Assembly: GCF_001625575.1 (NCBI RefSeq)
Contig: NZ_AUXV01000008.1
Location: 124,001-188,000, forward strand
Reading direction: 5' to 3'
Length of the DNA stretch: 64,000 nucleotides
Origin: Pseudoalteromonas luteoviolacea S2607
Lineage (GTDB): Bacteria > Pseudomonadota > Gammaproteobacteria > Enterobacterales > Alteromonadaceae
Of this stretch, positions 14,821 through 22,890 are shown piece after piece (position 1 is the stretch's first letter; each line of letters begins with the position of its first letter). Under the pieces are notes generated by a model. It searched no databases. It was not told the DNA's origin and saw only the letters and a list, made by a program, of their open reading frames with translations. The translations under genes and the position numbers were made by a program.

Positions 14821-15615
14821 GTGCGTGTGAATACAAGTGAGCCTTTGGCTGTAATGAAAACAAGTGCAATGCAGTGGGCGCGTATGCAACTGCATACTAA
14901 GTCTTGCCTAAATGACTCGATTTTGGGTCAACTGAATCATTTCTTCAGGCCTGAACCAATGCATCACACTCCTGTTTTTAAAGTACTTAGCAGTAATATG
15001 GACGGTGATTTTTGTTTAGGTGGTGATTTAACATTGTTAGCAGAGCTCGTTGAGCGAAGAGACAAAAGCGGCTTACAAAGTTATGCAACAAGCTATTTAG
15101 AGCTTGTCAATCGTTTGCTTTGTGGCTCGAAAGAAAACTTTACAAGTGTTGCAGTGGTGCAGGGGCGAGCTTTTGGTGCTGGTATGTTGGTTGCGCTTGC
15201 AGCGGACATTGTGGTTGTTGAGTCTCAAGCTGAATTTATGAACCCAAGTATTTTATTCGACGATTACCCATGTGCAGTGCTTGCGAATAAGTTACACAAC
15301 AGTGCCTCTCGTGACGTGATTATGGAAGTACTTTGCTCAGGAAAACGGTATAGCGCACAAGCGCTATTTGAATTGGGAATGATAGATGTGGTGTGTGAAA
15401 AAGGGGATGCCGAGCGGCAAGTCTATGATGTTGTGGCTCGCGCGACGCACTCTCATTACGGCCGTATTGCTTTACAAAATTATCGAAAAAACAGCAATGG
15501 CCTAACCCATAAAACAACCAAGATATTGGTGGATAAGTGGGTTTCAAATATCAGTGGTGGTGATGCGCGTTTTGTGCAGTATTTACGCAGATTAGGGCGA
15601 TTGCAAAGCGAATGA
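14821..15615 (+). CDS. RpfF-like crotonase-fold protein lacking both catalytic glutamates
   Basis: 264 residues if the GTG at 14821 is used; ATG 14854 is an alternative and neither has a strong ribosome-binding site. From about residue 50 to the end it follows RpfF, the crotonase-fold synthase of diffusible signal factor: FCLGGDLTLL (RpfF: FNLGGDLALF), VVQGRAFGAGMLVALA (RpfF: LVQGNALGGGFEAALS) and MNPSILFDDYP (RpfF: GLPEVLFDLFP), then SGKRYSAQALFELGMID. The two glutamates that catalyse thioester hydrolysis and dehydration in RpfF are replaced by Leu-123 and Ser-143. It is therefore probably not an active DSF synthase. It may be a binding or scaffold protein, or have a different chemistry. It heads a run of envelope-protein genes. 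Confidence 0.78.
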   Translation: MRVNTSEPLAVMKTSAMQWARMQLHTKSCLNDSILGQLNHFFRPEPMHHTPVFKVLSSNMDGDFCLGGDLTLLAELVERRDKSGLQSYATSYLELVNRLLCGSKENFTSVAVVQGRAFGAGMLVALAADIVVVESQAEFMNPSILFDDYPCAVLANKLHNSASRDVIMEVLCSGKRYSAQALFELGMIDVVCEKGDAERQVYDVVARATHSHYGRIALQNYRKNSNGLTHKTTKILVDKWVSNISGGDARFVQYLRRLGRLQSE

Positions 15616-15622
15616 GAGTAGT

Positions 15623-16135
15623 GTGAGTTGGCAAACTGTATTGCGCGCAAGGAGGGGGCACAGTTTGCCTTTTTTCACTTTGGGAATAGTACTTTTAGCC
15701 CGCCTATTAGATGAGATTAGACAGATGATAAAAATACTCAACGCAAGCACGATATTTAACTTACTTTTGGACAAAGGTGTACTGATTGTACCGACAGCTG
15801 GACCTTTAGACGTCGCTTCTAAGGGACTGATATGCCAAGGTGAAATCGCTGTACAAGACGATATAGAAAAGTTTCTACAACAAAAAGTAAATATGTCTCC
15901 ATACATTCAGGGAGCACACGTTGCTGGTGGCTCTGTAACTTTTAGTGCAATTACCGATATCGTATTGTCCGATATCACATTCAAAGGTGGTGCGCCAATT
16001 GTGCTGCATGGTGATATAAAATGTTCACTAAGCGTTATACCAGCTTTAAATGACAAAGGGATCCCAGATCCGTCTCCGCCTACCGAATTAACAGTAAAGT
16101 TCGTGCCGACTCAGCCAATTACCATATCTAAATAA
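15623..16135 (+). CDS. Unrecognised small protein after the RpfF-like gene
   Basis: The frame opens at GTG 15623 (170 aa, GAGAG upstream, seven bases after the previous stop), with an ATG at 15725 that would give 136 aa. The longer form has an N-terminal basic stretch and a hydrophobic LPFFTLGIVLLARLL that could be an anchor; the shorter form has none. The common part is beta-rich with many glycines and ends in a proline-rich linker (GIPDPSPPTE) and a final strand. The G-G-S-V and H-G-D turns vaguely recall needle-tip proteins such as PAAR, but this is too weak to call. No family recognised. Tight spacing suggests co-transcription with the RpfF-like gene. Confidence 0.6.
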   Translation: MSWQTVLRARRGHSLPFFTLGIVLLARLLDEIRQMIKILNASTIFNLLLDKGVLIVPTAGPLDVASKGLICQGEIAVQDDIEKFLQQKVNMSPYIQGAHVAGGSVTFSAITDIVLSDITFKGGAPIVLHGDIKCSLSVIPALNDKGIPDPSPPTELTVKFVPTQPITISK

Positions 16136-16272
16136 CTTTAAAACTGGCGCAGTATGCGCGTGGTTAATTACGACAAAGTGTAAAGAAGAGATATTTTCAT
16201 TTTACTTGCAGTCCGTTTTCAATTTAATTACAAGTTAAGCAGCCATGAAAGAAGGCGATAAAAGGGAGTTAC

Positions 16273-17250
16273 ATGTTCTATTCAAAGAAAACAGCGCGAA
16301 TGATAATTTGCGCCTCTGTCTTTTTTGGGGTTCTCAGTGGATGTTACAAGGAGGGTTTTATTCGTGGGAGTAACGAACTGATTTTAAATGGCAGCTTGTT
16401 AAAAGGGCCTGTAAGCGGTGCGACGATCACCATTACTAATTACGAAAATAAAGCTATTTGGCAAGGTGTTAGCGACCGGCATGGTAATTTTAGTAGCCGT
16501 TTTAGCCTTGTTGAAGATAGCTTATTCAATGTAACTATGGGAGTTGAGAAAAGCACCGAGATGATTTGCGACGCGTTAGAATGTTTTGATGACAGTGGCA
16601 ACCTCATTGCCAGTTATGCAGAAGAGGTTTTACTCTCTGAACTGGGCGATATTCAATTAAAATCATTAGGCTCTTCGAATACAACCAACACTTCATTTCA
16701 AATTAATGCACTAACAACGCTAGTTTATGATCAGATAGAGGGGCGGTTAGAGGATGGCATTTCAAACAGCGGACTGCAGCGAGTTGCTCGTGATGCCAGT
16801 AAAGTGATTTTGACTGCCCTCAACTTAGACATAGAAGAAACCAACTTGCTAGATATACACGTACTTTATTTAGACCAAGCAAGCGAACAACAGAAGCAAA
16901 ATAACCAGGCAACCACCTTAGCAATTATCAATGCTGCCATGGCGGCTGATCTATCTAAACTTTCAAATATTTCTCAAGCAATTTCTGACTTTAATAACAA
17001 TCCAAATAGTGACGTGGCTCGTGTGAACTTATCAAATCTAAAAACGGACTTAATGGGGAGTGCCAAAAGGCTAATTGATAGTGGCGAAGTGTCAAACTTA
17101 CCTTTATCCGTGGCCACAAATGTAGAGCTTGCAAAGAACTCTGAAATAAAATTTGAAATTTTGAGCGCGGCAATTGAAGCCTTATCTGCGCAAATCGAAG
17201 TGGTCAATGCGCAAAGTCGTATTTCAGGGGCCAGTGGCGGAAGCAATTAA
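16273..17250 (+). CDS. Lipoprotein with an N-terminal beta-sandwich domain (325 aa)
   Basis: ATG 16273 behind GGGAG. The signal peptide ends in lipobox LSGC (Cys-24). Residues about 38-80 (LNGSLLKGPVSGATITI, then HGNFSS) are typical of a carboxypeptidase-regulatory-like / transthyretin-type domain found on many surface lipoproteins. The rest is largely helical (about 140-320), with S/N/A-rich stretches and a glycine-serine tail. No enzyme motif. It is followed 18 bases later by a predicted outer-membrane protein, so the two probably work together at the outer membrane. Confidence 0.75.
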   Translation: MFYSKKTARMIICASVFFGVLSGCYKEGFIRGSNELILNGSLLKGPVSGATITITNYENKAIWQGVSDRHGNFSSRFSLVEDSLFNVTMGVEKSTEMICDALECFDDSGNLIASYAEEVLLSELGDIQLKSLGSSNTTNTSFQINALTTLVYDQIEGRLEDGISNSGLQRVARDASKVILTALNLDIEETNLLDIHVLYLDQASEQQKQNNQATTLAIINAAMAADLSKLSNISQAISDFNNNPNSDVARVNLSNLKTDLMGSAKRLIDSGEVSNLPLSVATNVELAKNSEIKFEILSAAIEALSAQIEVVNAQSRISGASGGSN

Positions 17251-17268
17251 GCACAGGATTGGTGAGAT

Positions 17269-18210
17269 ATGAGCTTGAAAGTTATTTATTACGGCATACT
17301 GCTGTGTGTTTTGGGAGCGAGCTTTACAGCGGTTTCAGCGCCTATTTTCAGCCAAAAAAATGCAAAAGTAGAAACACGTAATTGGCAAGAAAAATTAAAT
17401 TACTTTGGTGGTTTATCTACTCAAAGGCAATCATTATCCCTTGGCCGTCAGCCTGTAAACCCAGTGATTGAGTCAGATAACTTTGAAGGTGATGCGACTA
17501 CAATTGAAGCCAATCTCTCAATAGGCGGTAAATTATTCCCAGCAGGTTCGATATATACCGAGTTGACGTTAGATCAAACAGAGCTTGAGGGGGAAATTAG
17601 TCGCATTGGAGCTGCGCGATTTTCAGATTTTGTTGATTACCGTAGGTATAAGTCTAGGCTTGAAGTTTTTTATGAGCATGCCTTCGAGTATGGGGTGAGT
17701 GTTGGCATTGATCTTTATGGTGGTTCAGAGCGTTATCGACAAAAAGACAGCAGCATCACAGATAAAGAGCTGGGTGGTGCATTTATTGCCAGTAAGCTCA
17801 TTAAGCTGGGAGTTGCTGAATTAGACTTTGACTATGTAGCCAGTTACCGAAGATTGTTACCCGGCAATCGGGAGAGCACTGCGCGAGGGCAGGTTTATCA
17901 TAGTATTTTGACGGAATACGCATATCCGTGGACGGGCCGATTGAGAGGTTTAATCGGCGCACGCGTGACTTGGTTCCCCAACCATAACCCGCTTGGGTAT
18001 TGGGGTAGCCAAGGCCAATATGCACTTTCTTCAGAGCTTGCTTATCGCTTTCGCAATAATTCACTGCTTGCCCTGCAACTAGAAAAACTTTGGCTTTCAA
18101 ATAATCGTTCTACACTCACTATTGCAATGAAGTTTGAGTATCGCTTTGGTAGCTACAAAACCAAAAGGCGGAAAAGGAACTATAAAGTACCTAACTTATT
18201 GATAAGGTAA
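17269..18210 (+). CDS. Predicted outer-membrane beta-barrel protein (313 aa)
   Basis: ATG 17269 with GGTGAG upstream. Signal peptide MSLKVIYYGILLCVLGASFT, with cleavage likely after AVSA. The mature protein consists of alternating amphipathic strands ending in aromatic residues (SRLEVFYEHAFEYGVSVGID, AELDFDYVASYRRL, LTIAMKFEYRFGSY), consistent with a barrel of some 10-12 strands. The usual terminal aromatic residue is followed here by 18 extra basic residues (KTKRRKRNYK...), which is unusual for BamA-dependent barrels. No specific family recognised. It lies between a lipoprotein and an inner-membrane protein in the same run. Confidence 0.7.
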   Translation: MSLKVIYYGILLCVLGASFTAVSAPIFSQKNAKVETRNWQEKLNYFGGLSTQRQSLSLGRQPVNPVIESDNFEGDATTIEANLSIGGKLFPAGSIYTELTLDQTELEGEISRIGAARFSDFVDYRRYKSRLEVFYEHAFEYGVSVGIDLYGGSERYRQKDSSITDKELGGAFIASKLIKLGVAELDFDYVASYRRLLPGNRESTARGQVYHSILTEYAYPWTGRLRGLIGARVTWFPNHNPLGYWGSQGQYALSSELAYRFRNNSLLALQLEKLWLSNNRSTLTIAMKFEYRFGSYKTKRRKRNYKVPNLLIR

Positions 18211-18216
18211 TTGAAC

Positions 18217-19086
18217 ATGCAAACAGCGGTGAACCTTAAAATAGCATTATTTGGCGGGGCGGGAATAGGCTTGCTGTTTGGGGTTGTTATGGGGACTTCT
18301 GTTACGCCAACGGTAACCATGCTGTTAGGTGCCTTAACAACGATTTTGGCCGCAATACTCGGATTGAATGATCGTCACTTTAATGATGCTAAAGCCGTCA
18401 GGATAGGTGCTTTCGGGGTAGCGTGCGTACTGGGTGCATACTTAGGTATTTACGTGAGATCTCACAACTTGCTGGCGCCATCACTTACGGATTTGAAAGG
18501 CCAATATATGGCAGTTGGGTACACTGAACAGCAAGCTTTGCAGCTGTTAACTCTAAAAGAGTTTGGCCTAAATCTTAGCCAAGTCAGTCCGGAAAGTTAC
18601 CCGCAGAAAACAGACGCAGAGCTGTTACAGGGCAATGAAATACCATTGGTACACGACGCTCAAGTGGCTCGAATGAACAACCAGCACAGCAGCCTGCTAT
18701 TCAGTGCAGCTGTTGAGGTAAGCGGGTGTGATGAGCTTGCATATACTGATGAAACCCTTGCGCTCGACGAGGTACTCAACAACTTTGAATTGACTGGGGG
18801 CGTTTGGGCGCAATTAGCCGAGAATGTATCATCCGTCTATACAAAAAATGAGCAAAAAGGTGTCCTACTTGCTACGCGAGATGCATTATGTATGTCACAA
18901 GATTCAGTTGAGCACTGCCCTGATGGTGTGACATGGTCTCAGTTTTCTAGTTTGTCTTCAGCGCAAACAAAACTTGGTCCAAATTGGCAACCTGTTTTTG
19001 ATAGTATTTCGGAAGCAAAAATAACTGATGAACAAAAATTTTCCATCTTGAAACTGACACATCACACTTTGTGTACAGCACTGTAG
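18217..19086 (+). CDS. Three-helix membrane protein with a large soluble domain (289 aa)
   Basis: ATG 18217 is chosen (AAGG ten bases upstream); a TTG at 18211 is an alternative. Three hydrophobic segments lie near residues 7-28 (ALFGGAGIGLLFGVVMG), 33-50 (MLLGALTTILAAILGL) and 65-85 (IGAFGVACVLGAYLGIYV). They are followed by about 200 mostly soluble residues with four cysteines. The soluble part should face the periplasm, since three helices place N- and C-termini on opposite sides. No family recognised. It overlaps the transcript of the outer-membrane gene and is followed 10 bases later by the protease gene, suggesting a joint envelope function. Confidence 0.7.
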   Translation: MQTAVNLKIALFGGAGIGLLFGVVMGTSVTPTVTMLLGALTTILAAILGLNDRHFNDAKAVRIGAFGVACVLGAYLGIYVRSHNLLAPSLTDLKGQYMAVGYTEQQALQLLTLKEFGLNLSQVSPESYPQKTDAELLQGNEIPLVHDAQVARMNNQHSSLLFSAAVEVSGCDELAYTDETLALDEVLNNFELTGGVWAQLAENVSSVYTKNEQKGVLLATRDALCMSQDSVEHCPDGVTWSQFSSLSSAQTKLGPNWQPVFDSISEAKITDEQKFSILKLTHHTLCTAL

Positions 19087-19096
19087 GCGGTGATGC

Positions 19097-20722
19097 ATGG
19101 TTTCGCGCATTATACTTATCACGTTGTTGTTAGTGGCAGGGAAAGTGAGCACAAGCAAGGCTTCGATAGATCCGGAAGTGCTAAGTAGCAGCACTGTGAG
19201 AGTGATTGTCAAAAAGCCACATGGAGAAATGAGTGTCGCGACTGGGTTTATTTGGCTTAAGCCTGACTGGGTCGTCACCGCCTTACATGTGCTGGACCCA
19301 GAGCCAAAAAGCAAAGTGATTATCGATTACGGCAAGAAAAAGCGCCTTGCTAAAGTTTATCGGGTACTACCTAAGGCAGATCTGGTGTTACTTGAAGTAT
19401 CAAGGCCGGTCATAGGGTGGCAACCTATCAAGCAGTTTAAATCGAATAAACCTAAATACAGAGCAAGTGTCACTGCACTCGGGTTTCATCATGGGGCGCT
19501 TGCAATGAGTACTCGAGAGTTACTTAAAGGGTATGCTAAGCCAGAAATATTAAAACAGTTTCTTCCGCCTTATGCGGTAAAAATGCTATCAAAAACGAAA
19601 TCCCCTCATATTGAGTTGCCAATTTACTATCTTGATGGCAGCTTGTTACCTGGTTTTTCTGGCGCCCCCATTTTCGATAGTGAAGGGGCCTTGATAGGCA
19701 TTGGTAATGGCGGTTTAGAAAATGGCGCAGCAAATGTAAGTTGGGTGATACCAGCAAACCATTTAGACTCTCTTATTGCATCAGAACACAAAACCATTCC
19801 TGCTGCTTTGCGAGAGTCCTCAAGTTTGTTTACGCTCGATAAGATCAACGCTCAGGCCAAAGCTCGTCAAAAAACAGGCTGGCAAGCACCTTGGCAGGGG
19901 GTAATTAACAGCGCAGTGGCAATTACCAAGTCAGTAGAAAACACCACATTTGTACCCACTATCCCTTTACCGACTCGCGTAAACTACCATAACTTTCAAT
20001 TTGTTAAGGTAAAGACTCGCAGCTTAGAGCAATTCAAACATAGCAGTGCCAACCCCGAAGAGATTATGCAGGTGGTAACGCTCTTTAGATCTATTTTCGG
20101 AGACATTGAGTTGGATTTCGCGACACAAGCCTTTGATGTCTACTCGGATGCCTATTACGGTCTTAATATTGTTATTCCAACAGGTACAGAGCTGTACACA
20201 GATGATGATGGCTACTTGCTAGCAAAAAGCGAGCAGTTGTGTCAGTTGTGCTTTTTCGAACTTCAGTATCATGCAAGGGATTTAAATAAAACACAAAAGC
20301 AACATATTGAGCAAGACGCGATGACGTTCTTATTTCACAAATTAGACGAGCATTGGCATGAATTAAACGAGGAGGGCGTCTATGAAGAATATAAAGACTT
20401 TAGGCAGCTATTAGAGTTTGGAGGTAGGCGATATGTGGCCAATGGTTTATTCGCAAACTTTAATGAGCCCATAACTTTACGTCATGAAGTGAATTATGTT
20501 TCAATCGCAACCAATAGAGAAAGCTGGTTGCAAGCACAAGCGATCAACGGCCAGTTCAACGATGACTACATGAGTCAACTCCTAAAAAATTCGAAATTAA
20601 ACTGTAAGCTAGTTTCATTAACCAGTGAGCAAATTTCCCTGTGCCTTTCTCTGGAGACTGCGTTTTCATTACTTGCCAGTGTTCACCTCACAGGCTTTTC
20701 TAATCGTTTCAATAATCTATAA
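19097..20722 (+). CDS. Exported trypsin-like serine protease (541 aa)
   Basis: ATG 19097. N-terminal hydrophobic signal (IILITLLLVAG), then a chymotrypsin/trypsin-fold domain in residues about 28-235. The catalytic triad is visible: His-64 in TALHVLD, Asp-95 in KADLVLL, and Ser-188 in GFSGAP. The usual G-x-S-G-G/A-P pattern holds. No PDZ domain follows, unlike DegP/HtrA. Instead there are about 300 further residues of unknown fold with a C-x-x-C pair (CQLC) and a hydrophobic stretch close to the C-terminus. It is the last gene of the envelope run, ten bases after the membrane-protein gene. It may process surface proteins of the same cluster. Whether it acts on eCIS cargo is unknown. Confidence 0.85.
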   Translation: MVSRIILITLLLVAGKVSTSKASIDPEVLSSSTVRVIVKKPHGEMSVATGFIWLKPDWVVTALHVLDPEPKSKVIIDYGKKKRLAKVYRVLPKADLVLLEVSRPVIGWQPIKQFKSNKPKYRASVTALGFHHGALAMSTRELLKGYAKPEILKQFLPPYAVKMLSKTKSPHIELPIYYLDGSLLPGFSGAPIFDSEGALIGIGNGGLENGAANVSWVIPANHLDSLIASEHKTIPAALRESSSLFTLDKINAQAKARQKTGWQAPWQGVINSAVAITKSVENTTFVPTIPLPTRVNYHNFQFVKVKTRSLEQFKHSSANPEEIMQVVTLFRSIFGDIELDFATQAFDVYSDAYYGLNIVIPTGTELYTDDDGYLLAKSEQLCQLCFFELQYHARDLNKTQKQHIEQDAMTFLFHKLDEHWHELNEEGVYEEYKDFRQLLEFGGRRYVANGLFANFNEPITLRHEVNYVSIATNRESWLQAQAINGQFNDDYMSQLLKNSKLNCKLVSLTSEQISLCLSLETAFSLLASVHLTGFSNRFNNL

Positions 20723-21069
20723 CCAAGCAAACACACCTCTCTTGTTTTAAGTGCCTTTACTGTCCGCTTTTATGCCCAATGATAAGTGGCACATGCCTAT
20801 CTCCAAAAAAGTCACAGTTATTTTTCACAGCGCTAAATAAGAGGCGTCTTAGCCATACAAAATAATTTACAAGACACATCGGTTGGGACTGATGTGGCGG
20901 AGCCGTGGTAAAGGCTCTTTGTCTTAAGAGGCGCAAACTTGTTTGAGTGGATTTATTCCCATTGATTTGCCGCTCAACCGGTTTTTCAGTTAGCCGGGTT
21001 TGCGCCTCGTTTACCCAATTCTTGCCGTACTGGCTCATTAGAATGTAATTATCAACGTAAGGAAATATT
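20723..21069. other. Intergenic region and leader before the eCIS structural genes
   Basis: 347 bases. The right part (20928-21008) holds the structured element listed separately; the rest shows no gene. The reverse-strand frame through it has no recognisable protein and is read as a shadow. The promoter of the sheath gene must lie upstream of or within this stretch; I could not place a -35/-10 pair with confidence. Confidence 0.45.
20928..21008 (+). promoter_or_regulatory. Structured leader, three-way-junction-like, before the sheath gene
   Basis: The outer stem GAGGCGCAAAC (20928-20938) pairs perfectly with GTTTGCGCCTC (20998-21008). Inside it, TTGAGTGG (20943-20950) pairs with CCGCTCAA (20970-20977; one G-U), and CCGGTT (20978-20983) pairs with AGCCGG (20992-20997; one G-U). 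The second inner stem directly abuts both the first and the outer stem. The element ends 61 bases before the sheath ATG. It could be a cis-regulatory RNA or a processing site; no known riboswitch class is recognised. Confidence 0.5.
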
Positions 21070-22770
21070 ATGCCTCAATATAAAACCCCAGACGTCTATG
21101 TCCAAGAGAAATCAACACTGCCACCTTCAGTGGCAGAAGTTGCAACGGCCATTCCGGCTTTCATTGGTTACACAACCAAGCTGAATGAAGCAGGTGATGC
21201 ACCAGCATACAAGAATACACCAGTTCGTATTACGAGCATGGTTGAATTTGAAGCGGTATTTGGTGGCGCTTATCAAGAGAGCTTTAAGCTTAAACCCAAG
21301 TCAGCGGGCGGCTTTGCAGTGATGTCTCCAGAAGGCGAGCTAGAAGATGCACAATACTTCTTGCATCAAGCTGTGAGTCATTACTTTGCCAATGGCGGCG
21401 GTGCATGTTACATCGTGAGCATTGGTACTGCTGGCGAAATGTTAGCGGCTGAAGGCTTCACAAAAGCAATTGATTTACTTAATAAAGTTGACGAAGTAAC
21501 GTTAATCTCTAGCCCTGAGTCAATTGGCTTAGATACAACAAAGCACTACGAAGTACAAAATAAAGCACTCGTTCATGCTGAAAAAAGAATGGACCGCTTT
21601 GCACTTGTCGATGTCCAAATGCAAGCAGATGCGAGCAGTATCGATCCTATCTCTGAAGATGCAACGGCACTTCGTGCAGGAGCGACACTTGGCCTTAAGT
21701 ATGGTGCTGCATACTATCCATACCTTACAACGACGATTGCACGTGCATATGACGCGACTAAAGTCATTGTGGATGCGCCATTGACTGCACAAGTCTGGTG
21801 GCCAAAAGACGTTTCACACAAATTGGTTTGCCTAGATGGTGCTGATTGGGCCGATATTGGTGAAGATTACTTATTACCAAAAGGTGACAACACGGATGAT
21901 ATTGATGGTGAAGAGTACGATCCATCAGGCAAGCGCTATTTAGTGCCTGAAACTGTGTTCGCGACGGATGGTACAAGTTATTACCGTTTAACCGATGGGG
22001 TAGAAGTTAAGCTTGAAAACGGTGCAATCGTTGAAACAGGCGGCACGCCATTAGTAATCGAAAACGAATTCGAACTGACACCAGTTACACTGAACTCACT
22101 TCAACTTGCAGCAATTGGCGACCCAGCTTACCCATTCTCTTCAGCAGATGTGTATAACCAAGTTAAAGCAGAGCTTGGTAAAAACTACCTAGACCTTCCT
22201 CCTTCACCTGCAATTGCTGGCGTTATGGCTAAAACGGACAAAGACCGTGGTGTGTGGAAAGCGCCAGCGAATGCTGCGCTTGCACAAGTACTCATGCCAA
22301 AACTCACCATCGACAATGCTGACCAAGAAGGTCTGAACGTTGATGCAACATCAGGTAAGTCAATCAATGCTATCCGCACATTTGTAGGTAAAGGCACACT
22401 GGTATGGGGTGCACGTACGCTTGCTGGTAATGACAATGAGTGGCGCTACGTCTCGGTTCGCCGTTTGTTCAACATGGTTGAAGAGTCTGTTCAAAAAGCA
22501 ACTCACTTTGCAGTATTTGAGCCAAACACACCATTCACATGGTTGAAACTAAAAACCATGATTGAAAGTTATTTAGAGAGCTTATGGCGATCTGGTGCAT
22601 TCTTTGGTGAAACGCCAGAGCAAGCGTTTTTCGTTAACGTCGGCTTAGGCCAAACAATGACTGAAGATGATATTAACAATGGCCTAATGAACATTGAAAT
22701 TGGTCTTGCAGCAGTTCGTCCAGCGGAATTCATCGTACTAACTTTCTCTCACAAAAGCTTAGAGGGCTAA
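21070..22770 (+). CDS. Contractile tail sheath protein (566 aa)
   Basis: ATG 21070 with AAGGAAA upstream. This is a phage-tail-sheath family protein. The N-terminal arm (TPDVYVQEKSTLPPSV then AIPAFIGYT) is the usual inter-subunit strand. Residues about 100-230 contain HYFANGGGACYIV, diagnostic of eCIS and phage sheaths. Residues about 250-340 are a variable surface insertion rich in D and E. From about 445 comes the conserved C-terminal domain (RRLFNMVEESVQ, EPNTPFTWLKL, SLWRSGAFFG, and closing R-P-A-E-F-I-V-L). The subunits polymerise around the tube and contract on firing. Only one sheath gene is present, whereas Afp and PVC loci have three. The next gene is the inner tube, separated by a hairpin-rich 120-base gap. 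Confidence 0.95.
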   Translation: MPQYKTPDVYVQEKSTLPPSVAEVATAIPAFIGYTTKLNEAGDAPAYKNTPVRITSMVEFEAVFGGAYQESFKLKPKSAGGFAVMSPEGELEDAQYFLHQAVSHYFANGGGACYIVSIGTAGEMLAAEGFTKAIDLLNKVDEVTLISSPESIGLDTTKHYEVQNKALVHAEKRMDRFALVDVQMQADASSIDPISEDATALRAGATLGLKYGAAYYPYLTTTIARAYDATKVIVDAPLTAQVWWPKDVSHKLVCLDGADWADIGEDYLLPKGDNTDDIDGEEYDPSGKRYLVPETVFATDGTSYYRLTDGVEVKLENGAIVETGGTPLVIENEFELTPVTLNSLQLAAIGDPAYPFSSADVYNQVKAELGKNYLDLPPSPAIAGVMAKTDKDRGVWKAPANAALAQVLMPKLTIDNADQEGLNVDATSGKSINAIRTFVGKGTLVWGARTLAGNDNEWRYVSVRRLFNMVEESVQKATHFAVFEPNTPFTWLKLKTMIESYLESLWRSGAFFGETPEQAFFVNVGLGQTMTEDDINNGLMNIEIGLAAVRPAEFIVLTFSHKSLEG

Positions 22771-22803
22771 CCTTAGCGCTTTTGATTTTCAGCGAATCAC
22801 AAC

Positions 22804-22877
22804 GTCTATTTGGCTCATTTGAAGCGCCAAATAGACACCTATTTTTCACTACAGCATAGCTGTAATTACAGTATTTT
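22804..22877 (+). terminator. Two hairpins between sheath and tube genes
   Basis: GTCTATTTGGC (22804-22814) and GCCAAATAGAC (22826-22836) form a perfect 11-bp stem followed by ACCTATTTTT. A second symmetry, CTGTAATTACAG (22860-22871), a perfect 12-base palindrome, is followed by TATTTTTT. Both look like intrinsic terminators or attenuators. Partial read-through, or a separate tube promoter, could set the sheath-to-tube ratio. Confidence 0.7.
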
Positions 22878-22890
22878 TTGGAGTTAATAA

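Noticed and set aside
20928..21008. Integron attC-like recombination site in the sheath leader
   Set aside because: The fold and size recall attC, but the RYYYAAC and GTTRRRY core boxes are not at the ends of the stem, and no integrase or cassette is visible.
20757..21038. 93-aa ORF on the minus strand
   Set aside because: It overlaps the structured leader, has no ribosome-binding site and no recognisable protein features.
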